DNA of 64,000 nucleotides. Source: Cupriavidus campinensis (GTDB lineage Bacteria > Pseudomonadota > Gammaproteobacteria > Burkholderiales > Burkholderiaceae). The position numbers and the translations under genes are program-made. Shown piece by piece: positions 56,701 to 64,000 of this stretch. Position 1 is the first letter of the stretch; the number at the start of each line of letters is the position of its first letter. The stretch covers positions 1-64,000 of the forward strand of contig NZ_CAJPVH010000027.1 of the NCBI RefSeq assembly GCF_905397395.1, read 5' to 3'. The notes beneath the pieces were generated by a model. The model worked only from the letters and a program-made list of their open reading frames with translations, did not search any database and was not told the origin of the DNA.

Positions 56701-56930
56701 TACAGCAGGTTCGGCGCGCCGTTGAGTTCCTGCTCGATCACGGACACCACCGAGTCCTCGATGGTCTTGGCGGACGCACCGGGGTAAGTCGTGGTCACCG
56801 AAATGATCGGGGGGGCGATGTTGGGGTACTGGGCGATCGGCAGCTGCAGGATCGCCAGCACCCCGCCGAGCGCGATGATCAGCGCGAGCACCCACGCGAA
56901 CACCGGCCGGTCGATAAAAAACTTGGCCAT
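53775..56930 (-). CDS. RND multidrug efflux transporter (HAE1, MexB/AcrB type)
   Basis: A 1,051-residue inner-membrane drug/proton antiporter. The N-terminus [20 protein letters not shown] is typical. The proton-relay helix has [17 protein letters not shown] with the two conserved Asp. A second HAE1 signature near the C-terminus is [17 protein letters not shown]. The two large periplasmic loops and 12 helices are in place, so length and layout are standard. It lies between the adaptor (46 bases upstream) and outer membrane channel (1 base downstream). Substrates cannot be named, but relatives export solvents, phenicols and beta-lactams. Confidence 0.96.
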   Translation of the reverse strand: MAKFFIDRPVFAWVLALIIALGGVLAILQLPIAQYPNIAPPIISVTTTYPGASAKTIEDSVVSVIEQELNGAPNLLYYESQSEASGLASINIAFAPGSNVDLNSVEVQNRLKRVEARLPAEVRQQGVKVDKAGNNYMMFITVSSKSGNTDAIALGNFVSAQVVDSIRRVPGVGSADLFGTEYAMRIWLDPAKLTGYNLTPLDVTAAVSEQNIQVAVGELGGTPSPRGTELNATVSTESRLTTPEQFANILLRTNPDGSSVRIKDVGRVELGGADYSTLARINGKPASAIAIKLAPTGNALATATAVRAKMEELQRYFPPDYEFSVPYDTSAFVKISIEEVVKTLLEAVVLVFLVMYLFLQNFRATLIPTLVVPVALLGTFGAMLAFGFSINVLTMFGMVLAIGILVDDAIVVVENVERIMSEEGLSPRQATRKAMGQITGAIVGITLVLTAVFIPMAFFSGSVGNIYRQFSLSLIASMAFSAVLALTLTPALCATLLKPVEAGHHEEKKGFFGWFNRTFATASTGYQGIVARILKRSGRYLIIYALIIAGVVLLFQRLPSSFLPDEDQGYMITVVQLPQGATQERTIGVLKQIEDYYLQKESKVVDQMITVAGFSFFGRGQNGGIAFVRLKDWKERTGADQTAQALVGRAFGALSFIKDAIIFPLNPPAISELGNSSGFDFRLQDRTGQGHAKLMEARNQMLGMAAQNPVLQGVRPEGQEDAPQLRIDIDREKARALGVTVADINNTLTVAFGSSYVNDFIYEGRVRRVIVQAEGADRQLPDDLTKLRVRNANGDMVAFASFATSQWIMGSPRLERYNGMPAVKLAGQAAPGKSTGEAMRVMEENFAKLPPGFGFEWSGQSYEERLAGSQEPILYTLSLVIVFLCLAALYESWSIPVAVLLVVPLGVLGALLGVTLRGMPNDVYFKVGLIATIGLSAKNAILIVEFAKDLQAQGKGLVEATLEAVHLRFRPILMTSFAFILGVLPLAIATGAGSGSQRAIGTGVMGGMITATVLAIFLVPVFFVVVRGRFKGSASQHERERARLEEAQEKN

Positions 56931-56976
56931 GAATCTGGCTCCCTAGTTATTGCTTGATGGGGCGATGGGCGCGGGT

Positions 56977-58143
56977 TCAGCCCTGGGTGGCCGGGGTCGA
57001 CGCAGTCTTCGGCGCCTGGAACGGCACGGCCTTGGCGGGCGCGCCCGGCTGCACCTTCTGCAGCCCTTCCACGATCACCTTCTCGCCGCCCTTCAGGCCT
57101 TCGGTGATGATCCAGCGGTCGTCGATCGCCTGCGGTGCCTTGACCGGCACCACGGCCACCTTGCCGTCGGCACCCACCACCATCACGCTGGCGCCCTGGG
57201 CCGTGCGGATCAGCGCGCGCTGCGGCACGGTCAGGGCGTTCTCGTCCACGCCCTGCTCGATCTTCACGCGCACGAAGGTGCCCGAGAGCAGTTCGCGCTT
57301 GGCGTTCGGGAACTCCGCGCGCAGCGTGATCGAGCCGGTGGTCGGGTCCACGGTCATGTCGGTAAACAGCAGCTTGCCGGTCTGGCCGTACTCGCGGTCG
57401 CCCGCCTCGGGGAACAGGTGCACGCGTGCACCGCCATTCACACCCTTGACCTGGCCGGTCTCGATAGCCCGGCGCAGGCGCGCCACTTCGGCGGCAGGTT
57501 GCGTGAACGTCACCCAGATCGGGTCGACCTGCTCCACCACCGTCAGCTTGGTGGCTTCGCCCTTGCCGACCAGCGCGCCTTCGGTGACCAGCGCGCGGCC
57601 CACGCGGCCGGAGATCGGCGCAGTGACCGTGGTGTAGCCCAGGTTGATCTGGGCCGTGGTCACGGCAGCCTTGGCAGCGGCGATGTCGGCGTTGGCCTGG
57701 CCGGCAGCGGCCACGGCATCGTCGAACTCCTGCTTGCTGACCGCGTTGGCGGCCACCAGCGGCTTGTAGCGCTCGGCCTTCTGGCGGGCGGAGACGGCAT
57801 TGGCCTCGGCCCGTTCCAGTTGCGCCTTGGCGGACGCCAGTTGCGCCTGGTACGGGGCCGGATCGATGCGGAACAGCACCTGGCCAGCCTTCACTTCGCC
57901 GCCTTCGGTGTAGTTGCGGGACAGCACGATGCCTTCCACGCGGGCGCGCACTTCGGCGGTCCGCACGCCTTCCAGGCGGCCCGGCAATTCATTGATGACG
58001 GCAACGGCGGACGGTGTGACGGTAACCACACCCACTTCCGCCGGCGGCATGGCGCCGCCCTGCGGAGCCTTCTGGCCGCAGGCAGACAACGCCAGGACCG
58101 CCACGGCGGCGGCAACGCAATGGATACGTTGGGACTTCCTCAT
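56977..58143 (-). CDS. RND efflux periplasmic adaptor (membrane fusion protein)
   Basis: A 388-residue adaptor of the AcrA/MexA class. Signal peptide with lipobox LSAC (Cys24), then the beta-barrel and lipoyl pieces: LPGRLEGVRTAEVRARVEG, the coiled hairpin around QLASAKAQLERAEANAVSAR and LGYTTVTAPISGRVG. The ATG at 58143 is chosen because the long upstream frame has no signal; a weak GGGG site precedes it. It is the first gene of the pump operon, about 250 bases downstream of the mapped promoter, and divergent from the TetR repressor. Confidence 0.94.
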   Translation of the reverse strand: MRKSQRIHCVAAAVAVLALSACGQKAPQGGAMPPAEVGVVTVTPSAVAVINELPGRLEGVRTAEVRARVEGIVLSRNYTEGGEVKAGQVLFRIDPAPYQAQLASAKAQLERAEANAVSARQKAERYKPLVAANAVSKQEFDDAVAAAGQANADIAAAKAAVTTAQINLGYTTVTAPISGRVGRALVTEGALVGKGEATKLTVVEQVDPIWVTFTQPAAEVARLRRAIETGQVKGVNGGARVHLFPEAGDREYGQTGKLLFTDMTVDPTTGSITLRAEFPNAKRELLSGTFVRVKIEQGVDENALTVPQRALIRTAQGASVMVVGADGKVAVVPVKAPQAIDDRWIITEGLKGGEKVIVEGLQKVQPGAPAKAVPFQAPKTASTPATQG

Positions 58144-58396
58144 CGATAACCCCATGATGATGTTTGAGATCTGCCGCACTGGCCGCATGTGACCACCGGA
58201 CGGGCGCGCCTCCTGTGGTGGCGAGTGCGGGAAAAACGCAATACGCACCGCAAGCCGGCCCCCTTGAGGGGGCGCATGGCTAACGGCGTTGGTGCGGTAC
58301 AACTGGCAGGTTGGAGCCCGGGGCACCGGCCGCGACGTCACTTTGCGTGCAGGGCGTCACTGGATCTTGGGCTGGCCGGCGATCGAGCAAGCGCGT

Positions 58397-58426
58397 AGTA
58401 TATATACATTCAAGCATGTATGTTAA
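58397..58426 (-). promoter_or_regulatory. Efflux operon promoter with overlapping TetR-type operator
   Basis: On the minus strand TTAACA (58426-58421) and TATACT (58402-58397) are separated by 18 bases, a good sigma-70 promoter. A dyad ATACAT, six bases, ATGTAT (58404-58421) fills the spacer. The dyad resembles the AcrR/TtgR operator, where ACATACATT and AATGTATGT half-sites occur. A repressor bound here would block the -35 and -10 hexamers. It is about 250 bases before the adaptor start and 220 bases before tetR, in an otherwise gene-free 502-base gap. Confidence 0.75.
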
Positions 58427-58645
58427 GTCCCACCCGCAAACAGCGCCTTTTACAACACTTAGAAGCGCGGCCCTTTTGAGGCGATCTTGACGATTTGCGT
58501 CAACAGTGAGCACGAATATTGCGGGCAGGTTAGGATGCGCCCCGCTGATTGGCGGTGTCGCCATGAATAATGAGAGGATGTCGTCACAATTATGTGGCAC
58601 AACGGAGACCTGGGCGGCTAAGCGTCCGCTGGCAGGAAAGAGGAA

Positions 58646-59362
58646 ATGGTCAGACGTACCAAGGAAGAAGCGCAGGAAACCCGCAACCGGATCCTGGATG
58701 CCGCCGAGGCGGTGTTCCACGCCCGTGGCGTGGCGCGCCCGTCACTTGCCGATATTGCCGAGGCTGCCGGCGTCACGCGCGGCGCCATCTATTGGCACTT
58801 CAAGAACAAGAGCGATGTCTTCGCGGCCATGTGCGACCGCGTGAACCTGCCCGTGGAGGCGCTGATCGCCCCCGAGCGGCGGGCGCTGCGCGAAGATCCG
58901 CTCAACAGCATCCGCGACATCTGCGCCTTCGTGTTCAAGCAGACCGTGGTGAACCCGCAGTGGCGCCGCGTGTTCGAGATCATCTTCCACAAGTGCGAGA
59001 TGGTGCAGGACAACGGCGCGATCTTCGAACGCCAGCGCCAGTCCCACAAGGAAGGGCTGGTCAAGATGCACGAGCACCTGCGCATGGCTGTGGAATGCGG
59101 CCAGTTGCCGGCGGACCTCGACATCCCGCTGGCCGTGAATGCCTTCCACGCGGCGATTGGCGGCGTGCTGGCGCACTGGCTGTTCTCGCCCGAGGATTTC
59201 GAACTCAACAACGAAGCCGAGCGGCTGGCCGACGCCATGATCGACATGCTGCGCTTCTCCACCGCACTCCGGCGCGGCTACGTGCCGCGCCCGATGGCGC
59301 CGATCGACGCCGAGATGGCCACGCTCTGCGCGTCGTCCACCCCGCAGGCCCTGGCGGACTGA
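58646..59362 (+). CDS. TetR-family repressor of the RND pump (AcrR/TtgR type)
   Basis: A 238-residue TetR regulator. The DNA-binding part reads MVRRTKEEAQETRNRILDAA, FHARGVARPSLADIAEAAGV and TRGAIYWHFKNKSDVF, very close to AcrR and TtgR. The ligand domain covers residues 70-205. It faces away from the adaptor-RND-channel operon, as AcrR-class repressors do, and the dyad between them is the probable target. AAAGAGGAA precedes the ATG. Loss of binding on exposure to drugs or solvents would induce the pump. Confidence 0.93.
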   Translation: MVRRTKEEAQETRNRILDAAEAVFHARGVARPSLADIAEAAGVTRGAIYWHFKNKSDVFAAMCDRVNLPVEALIAPERRALREDPLNSIRDICAFVFKQTVVNPQWRRVFEIIFHKCEMVQDNGAIFERQRQSHKEGLVKMHEHLRMAVECGQLPADLDIPLAVNAFHAAIGGVLAHWLFSPEDFELNNEAERLADAMIDMLRFSTALRRGYVPRPMAPIDAEMATLCASSTPQALAD

Positions 59363-59377
59363 GCCCACGCCCCAGCG

Positions 59378-60568
59378 CTATCCCCGCAGCGCCTCGCGCC
59401 AGCGCGCCAGGAACGCCCGCTTGCGCAGGGCGTCCTGCGCGGCCAGCAGGCCGGGGCCCACGCTGATCGGCTTGAGCGCATAGCCCAGCCGCTCCGCCAG
59501 CGTCTGGGCCGTGTAGGCGCTGTCGGTATCGGTGCGGATCGTATAAAGCTGGGAAGTGGACTTGCCGAGCTGCGCCTGCCCCTCGCGCGACAGCACGAAG
59601 TCCAGCCACAGCCGCGCCGCGTTGGGCCGCGGCGCCTGCCGGGCGATGAACGCCACGCGGGACATCACCAGCGTGTAGTCGCGCGGCGCGATCACCCCGA
59701 TGCTGGCGCCGCGCTCCATCAGCGACAGCGCGTACGACCCCAGCAGGTTGTAGCCCAGCACCAGTTCCCCGCTGGCGATGCCTTCGATCATGTCCGCCGT
59801 CGAGGCCGACAGCTTCACGCCGGCGCGGCCCAGCGCCTGCGCCAGATACCAGAACTCGCTGCCCATGCGCGCATCCTGCTGCGCCAGCAGGTAGCCCACG
59901 CCCGAACGCTCCACGTCATAGGTCACGATGCGCCCGCGCCACTGCGGCCCGCGCTCCTGCAGCAGCCGCGCCAGCCCGCTGCGGCTGCCGGGCACGTGCG
60001 CGCCATCGAAATGCTTGCGGTTGTAGACGATCACGGCCGGCTCGAAGGTCGTGCCCCAGGCCTCGTCACGCCAGACCGCCCAGCTTGGCAGGCCGGCGCG
60101 CTCGGGCGAGTTGTAGCGCTGGGCATAGCCATCGTTGACGAGCTTGATCTGGAGGTCCATCGCCGTGCTCCACAGCACATCGGCAAAGGCCGCGTCGCGC
60201 GGCGCGCGCGTAGTGCCCAGCGCCGCACTCTCGGCCAGGAAGCGATCGTTCAGCTCCACCGTGTTCAGGTCCGCGTAGCGCACGCGCACGCCGGGATAAC
60301 GCGCTTCGAAGGCCGCGATCAGCGGCTGCACCACCTCAAGATCCGTGGACGCGTAGACCGCCACCGCGCCCTCCCGCTGGGCCCGTTCGATGATGCCGGC
60401 GTACTCGGGCGGATAGCCGGCCGGCACGCGCGGCGCGGCGTGGGCCAGCGCGGGCAGGGCGGCCAGCGCGGCCCCCGCGCGCAGCAGGTGCCGGCGCACC
60501 GGCGATGCGGGCGACGCGGGCGCGGAGGATGGCGTCGGCAGGGACGATGTCAGGACGCGATTCGGCAA
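59378..60568 (-). CDS. Periplasmic binding protein, family 1 (iron/organic-anion type ABC receptor)
   Basis: A 396-residue extracellular solute-binding protein. The mature domain starts near RVPAGYPPEYAGIIERAQREGAVAVYAST, as in ferric or phosphonate-type receptors. A hydrophobic stretch with VRRHLLRAGAALAALP precedes it and could be a Sec or Tat signal. Start choices are poor: TTG at 60568 or GTG at 60499, which begins right before the VRRHL stretch. No ABC membrane or ATPase subunit is adjacent. It is divergent from the TctD/TctE-like two-component system, so it may be its sensory partner or its target. Confidence 0.85.
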   Translation of the reverse strand: MPNRVLTSSLPTPSSAPASPASPVRRHLLRAGAALAALPALAHAAPRVPAGYPPEYAGIIERAQREGAVAVYASTDLEVVQPLIAAFEARYPGVRVRYADLNTVELNDRFLAESAALGTTRAPRDAAFADVLWSTAMDLQIKLVNDGYAQRYNSPERAGLPSWAVWRDEAWGTTFEPAVIVYNRKHFDGAHVPGSRSGLARLLQERGPQWRGRIVTYDVERSGVGYLLAQQDARMGSEFWYLAQALGRAGVKLSASTADMIEGIASGELVLGYNLLGSYALSLMERGASIGVIAPRDYTLVMSRVAFIARQAPRPNAARLWLDFVLSREGQAQLGKSTSQLYTIRTDTDSAYTAQTLAERLGYALKPISVGPGLLAAQDALRKRAFLARWREALRG

Positions 60569-60688
60569 GGCGGAACGGAGGGCGATGAGGGACAGGCCGC
60601 CGACACCGGCGGGCAGGGCGGAGGTATTATAGGCGCCCTCGGGACGCGCCCGCGCCCTCGATTCCCGATCCGGCGGAGGAGGTCCGGC

Positions 60689-61363
60689 ATGCGTATCCTG
60701 CTGGTAGAAGATGAGGTGGAACTGGCCCGCTGGGTGGCCCGCGCGCTGGAGCAGGGCGGCTTCGTCATCGAGCACGTGGCGGACGGCCTGCAGGCCGAAG
60801 CCCGGCTGATGGCCGAGGAATACGACGCCGTGGTGCTCGACCTGCGCCTGCCCGGCAAGGACGGCCTGGCCGTGCTCAAGGCCATGCGCGGCCGCGACGA
60901 CCGCACGCCGGTGCTGATCCTGACCGCCCAGGACACCCTCGACGAACGCGTGCGCGGCCTGAACCTTGGCGCCGACGATTACCTGCCCAAGCCGTTCGCC
61001 ATCGCCGAACTGGAGGCGCGCATCCTCGCGCTGATCCGCCGCAGCCGCGGCCGCGCCCATCCCCGCCTGCAATGCGGCACGCTGGTATTCGATGGCGAGA
61101 CGCGCAGCTTCACGCTCGGCGGCGCCCCGCTGGCGCTCACGCCGCGCGAATCCACGCTGCTCGGTGCACTGCTGGCCCGCAGCGGCCAGCCGCTGACCAA
61201 GGCGCAACTGCTCGACAAGGTCTTTTCGCTCGATGCCGACGTGAGTCCGGACGCCATCGAGGTGCTGGTCTACCGCCTGCGCAAGAAGCTGACCGGCCAT
61301 GGCGTGACCATCGTCACGCTGCGCGGCTTCGGCTATCTGCTGGAACCCGAGGCCGAGGCCTGA
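60689..61363 (+). CDS. Response regulator, OmpR family (TctD-like)
   Basis: A 224-residue regulator. Receiver domain 1-115 with acidic pocket VEDEVEL, phospho-acceptor Asp51 (VVLDLRLPGKDGL) and Lys100 (DDYLPKPF). Winged-helix domain 125-220 with LTPRESTLLGALLARSGQPL and DAIEVLVYRLRKKL. The ATG at 60689 has GGAGGAG eight bases upstream. The next gene, the sensor kinase, starts one base after the stop. The layout matches TctDE, which in enteric bacteria controls tricarboxylate uptake. Confidence 0.95.
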   Translation: MRILLVEDEVELARWVARALEQGGFVIEHVADGLQAEARLMAEEYDAVVLDLRLPGKDGLAVLKAMRGRDDRTPVLILTAQDTLDERVRGLNLGADDYLPKPFAIAELEARILALIRRSRGRAHPRLQCGTLVFDGETRSFTLGGAPLALTPRESTLLGALLARSGQPLTKAQLLDKVFSLDADVSPDAIEVLVYRLRKKLTGHGVTIVTLRGFGYLLEPEAEA

Positions 61364-61364
61364 C

Positions 61365-62840
61365 ATGAAGCGCCGCCGCCCGCGCACGCCAACGCCGGCG
61401 CGGCCCTGGCTGCGCGGCAGCCTGCGCCGCCAGCTGCTGATCCTGCTCGTGCCGGCGCTGGCGCTGATGATGGCGGTCGATTCCTGGTTCACCTACGGCA
61501 CGCTGCGCCACGCCGCCAATACCGCCTACGACCGCTCGCTGTACGGCTCCGTGCGCACCATCGACAACGCCATCGGCATGGCCGGCGAGAGCGTGCAGCT
61601 GACGCTGCCGGACGCCGCAATGGAGATGTTCGAGACCGCCGCGCAGACGCACGTGTTCTACCGGGTGTCGATGGAGCGGGCAGGGCGCGTCGAGACCGTG
61701 ACCGGCTACGACGACCTGCCGCTGCCAACCGGCACCCTCGTCAACAACCAGACCCGCTTCTACGACGCCACCTATCGCGGCGAGCCGGTGCGCATTGCCG
61801 CGATGGCGCGACCGGTCTACCGGCCCGACGCGCGCATCCGCGTGATCATCCAGGTGGCCGAGACCGCCGAACCGCGTTCGGCGCTGATCGCCAATGTCTG
61901 GCGCAGCGCGCTGCTGCGCGACCTGGCGCTGATCGTGCTGTCGGCCCTGATTCTCGTAGGCGGCGTGACCTATGTGCTGCGGCCGCTGCAACGCGTGCGC
62001 GACGATGTGCGCGCGCGGTCGCCCGAAGACCTGACGCCGCTCGAATTCGACCGCGTGCCGGTGGAGGTGCGCCCGCTGGTAGACGCGGTGAACCTGCACG
62101 TCTCGCGCTCCGAGGCCATGGCGCAGTCGCAGGCGCAGTTCATCGCCGATGCCGCGCACCAGCTGCGCACGCCGCTGGCCATCCTCAAGACGCAGGCCGA
62201 GTTCGCCCAGCGGCAGCTGGCGGCCCGCCACAGCGAGGCCGGGCGCGAGGCGGCTGGCGAAGCGGTGGGCGGCATCGTCACGCAACTGGAGCAAGCCGCG
62301 CGGCTGACGAACCAGCTACTGGCGCTGGCGCGTGCTCGGCAGCCAGTGCGCGAGGGCGGCGGGCCGGCCGAATTCGTGGCCGAGATCGACGCGGTGACCG
62401 TGGCGGAACAGGTGGCGCTCGACTACCTGCCGCTGGCGCGCGGCAAGCAGCAGGACTTCGGCTGGGAACGGCCGGCGGGCCTGACCCTGCCGGTGCGCGC
62501 CGACGCCGCGTTACTGCGCGAGGCACTGGCCAACCTGGTGCACAACGCGATCCAGTACTCGGGGCGCGGCAGCCGCATCACGCTATCCGCCGCACGCGTG
62601 GGCAGCGACGCGCTGCTGGCGGTGGAGGACGACGGCCCCGGCATTCCCGAAGCCGAACGCGAGAAGGTGTTCGCGCGCTTCTATCGACGGGTGGAAAACA
62701 CTGAGCCAGGATCGGGGCTCGGCCTCGCCATCTCGCGGGAGATGGCCGCACGCTTCGGCGGCACCGTGGTGCTGCGCGAAGGCGTGCAGGGCAGGGGGGT
62801 GCGGGCGGAGTTGAGATTGCCGATGGCTGACGCCGCGTAG
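61365..62840 (+). CDS. Sensor histidine kinase (TctE-like)
   Basis: A 491-residue kinase. Membrane helix 1 (about 22-42), periplasmic sensing domain of the 2CSK_N type (about 45-180), helix 2 (about 185-205), then a short HAMP-like linker. The H-box is FIADAAHQLRTPLAILKTQA with His265. The ATPase part has NLVHNAIQYSG, DDGPGIPEAE and GSGLGLAIS. Residue lengths fit TctE-type kinases, which sense carboxylates together with a periplasmic receptor. The receptor gene on the other side of the response regulator supports that. Confidence 0.94.
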   Translation: MKRRRPRTPTPARPWLRGSLRRQLLILLVPALALMMAVDSWFTYGTLRHAANTAYDRSLYGSVRTIDNAIGMAGESVQLTLPDAAMEMFETAAQTHVFYRVSMERAGRVETVTGYDDLPLPTGTLVNNQTRFYDATYRGEPVRIAAMARPVYRPDARIRVIIQVAETAEPRSALIANVWRSALLRDLALIVLSALILVGGVTYVLRPLQRVRDDVRARSPEDLTPLEFDRVPVEVRPLVDAVNLHVSRSEAMAQSQAQFIADAAHQLRTPLAILKTQAEFAQRQLAARHSEAGREAAGEAVGGIVTQLEQAARLTNQLLALARARQPVREGGGPAEFVAEIDAVTVAEQVALDYLPLARGKQQDFGWERPAGLTLPVRADAALLREALANLVHNAIQYSGRGSRITLSAARVGSDALLAVEDDGPGIPEAEREKVFARFYRRVENTEPGSGLGLAISREMAARFGGTVVLREGVQGRGVRAELRLPMADAA

Positions 62841-62953
62841 ATGCGCTTCGACAGCGATTTTTCGAACTAGTACGATTGTGGTGCCCAGTTCGACGCTTCT
62901 AGCATGGCCCATACGCAGCTTTTCCGGGCTGCGCGGGCAACGGAGCGAGAACC

Positions 62954-64000
62954 ATGGCGCGGCAGTCGTACTTCCTGAGAGTTCCCGGCGCGACAACCGC
63001 GGCAGGGTTGTCGGTGGTGTCGTTCGAGGCGGTGGAGCGATTGGGCGAGCCCTACGAGGTCATCGTCCACCTGACGCATCCGGTTGAACTGGACCGTGCC
63101 GACTACCTCGGAAAGCCGGCCACGTTCCTGATCGCCCCCACCGATGAGGCCGAGCCGCGCACCTTTGCCGGCTGCATCACCCGCTTCTCCAAGACGGCAC
63201 AAACACAGGACTTCCACGCCTACGAGATGGTGGTGGAACCGCTGGTCGCCCGGCTTCGGCTCACCCGCTCCACCCGCATCTACCAGCAAAAGACCGCGCC
63301 GCAGATTATCGAGGCGATCCTGCGGCGGCATGAACTGGTCGGGCATCAGTTTTCCTTCCGGCTTCGACGCCAATATCCCCAGCACAAGCTTCGCTTCCAG
63401 TATCAGATGTCCGATTGGGATTACATCCGCCTGCTGATGGAGCAGGAAGGGCTGTATTCCTATTTCCTGCCCGGCAAGTTCGGCGAAATGGTGGTGTTTG
63501 GGGATGACATCGACCATTACCTCTATCAGCCCGAACTGCGGGTGCCATATCGGGAGACGGCCGGGCTTGAGGCGGGTATCGAAGCGGTCTTCGGCCTTCG
63601 TACTATTGCGAAAACGATCCCCCGATCGTTCCTCGTAGCGGACTACAACCCCGATCTGGCCTGGGAGCCGCTGAAGGGCGAAGCCAATGTCGCGCGGAAG
63701 GACAAGACCACCTACGGCCAGGCTTATGTCTTCGGCACCCATCATCTGGATTTCGAAGGCGCCAAATGGGAGGCCCAGCTTCGGCATGAGGCAGCGGTGG
63801 CCGGGCAGGTGGTCTATGAGGGCGAGAGCAATGTGCTGGAACTGCGTCCGGCGCGGATTCTGCGGATGGATCTTGCGCTGGCCGATGCGCCGAATGGGCA
63901 GGTCATCACCGAGGTCATCCACACCGGCGCGCGCGATGCCGCGTATCGCAATACCTTCAAATCGATCCCTTCAGATCGACGTTTCCGGCTACCGCTGGAT
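62954..64000 (+). CDS. Type VI secretion tip protein VgrG (partial at right edge)
   Basis: The frame is open to the end of the window: 349 codons with no stop. It begins MARQSYFLRVPGATTAAGLS and continues with the gp27-like domain: LVARLRLTRSTRIYQQKTAP, then IIEAILRRHEL, FQYQMSDWDYIRLLMEQEG and LYSYFLPG, all characteristic of VgrG. It forms the spike at the tip of the T6SS tube and carries effectors on its C-terminus, which is not in view. GGAG precedes the ATG by eight bases. The gene or effector downstream cannot be seen. Confidence 0.92.
   Translation, partial: MARQSYFLRVPGATTAAGLSVVSFEAVERLGEPYEVIVHLTHPVELDRADYLGKPATFLIAPTDEAEPRTFAGCITRFSKTAQTQDFHAYEMVVEPLVARLRLTRSTRIYQQKTAPQIIEAILRRHELVGHQFSFRLRRQYPQHKLRFQYQMSDWDYIRLLMEQEGLYSYFLPGKFGEMVVFGDDIDHYLYQPELRVPYRETAGLEAGIEAVFGLRTIAKTIPRSFLVADYNPDLAWEPLKGEANVARKDKTTYGQAYVFGTHHLDFEGAKWEAQLRHEAAVAGQVVYEGESNVLELRPARILRMDLALADAPNGQVITEVIHTGARDAAYRNTFKSIPSDRRFRLPLD

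Noticed and set aside
53718..56957. A 1,079-codon open frame opposite the RND transporter
   Set aside because: Composition is typical of a complementary-strand shadow (His/Arg/Gln-rich), and the minus strand encodes a full-length RND protein.
59996..61363. A longer start for the response regulator giving 455 residues
   Set aside because: The extension is the antisense of the binding-protein gene; the ATG at 60689 has a strong GGAGGAG site and begins the receiver domain exactly.

Overview
The window reads as a chromosomal origin region of a high-GC betaproteobacterium of the Burkholderiales, most like Cupriavidus/Ralstonia. The order gyrB-dnaN-dnaA / oriC / rpmH-rnpA-yidD-yidC-mnmE is the classic one. 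Two Bug/TctC solute receptors, a pair of DUF2957-like lipoproteins and many LysR, TetR, MerR and AraC regulators fit that group. The genus is inferred from gene content and style, not from a database match.

Layout. 0-9 kb: tail of an OmpR-type regulator, a Bug receptor, two M20 peptidases/amidohydrolases, an Fsr-type MFS pump with a divergent AraC regulator, an FAH-family hydrolase and an ODP-like beta-lactamase-fold protein. 9-14.6 kb: exported glutathione peroxidase, DHA2 pump, CBS protein, DbpA helicase, DUF72 protein. 14.8-17.5 kb: a compact three-gene operon whose products match JetA, JetB and JetC of the Wadjet SMC defence system, but JetA is only its C-terminal third, JetC is about half size without the Walker A lysine or an ABC signature motif, and JetD is absent. 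17.6-24 kb: MazG-like pyrophosphohydrolase, gyrB, dnaN, dnaA. About 24.2-24.4 kb: DnaA boxes of oriC. 24.8-30.8 kb: rpmH, rnpA, yidD, yidC, tam, a CHAD protein, mnmE. 30.8-38.3 kb: TetR, OB-fold-like membrane protein, lipoprotein, chemoreceptor, M14 deacylase with a Bug receptor and LysR. 38.3-47.3 kb: a catabolic block with MerR, a diiron-type PF10118 protein, alpha/beta hydrolase, SDR and Baeyer-Villiger-type monooxygenase on the minus strand, divergent from a Tat-exported small protein plus GMC alcohol oxidase on the plus strand, then TetR. 47.5-52.2 kb: DUF1571 protein, two paralogous lipoproteins and an OmpW-type porin. 52.3-59.4 kb: a complete RND tripartite efflux operon with divergent TetR and a visible operator/promoter. 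59.4-62.8 kb: periplasmic binding protein divergent from a TctD/TctE-like two-component system. 62.95 kb to the right edge: start of a type VI secretion VgrG.

How it fits together. Genes either side of oriC mostly point away from it, as expected for highly expressed replication and translation genes; the Jet-like operon is an exception, pointing toward the origin and convergent with mazG and gyrB. The 38-52 kb block looks like one hydrophobic-substrate module: uptake (OmpW, lipoproteins), oxidation (GMC oxidase, BVMO, SDR, PF10118) and ester hydrolysis (alpha/beta hydrolase) under MerR and TetR control. The reduced Jet operon is the strongest candidate for something undescribed: all three frames are open, translationally coupled and led by a good ribosome site, yet every known catalytic part of Wadjet is missing or altered.
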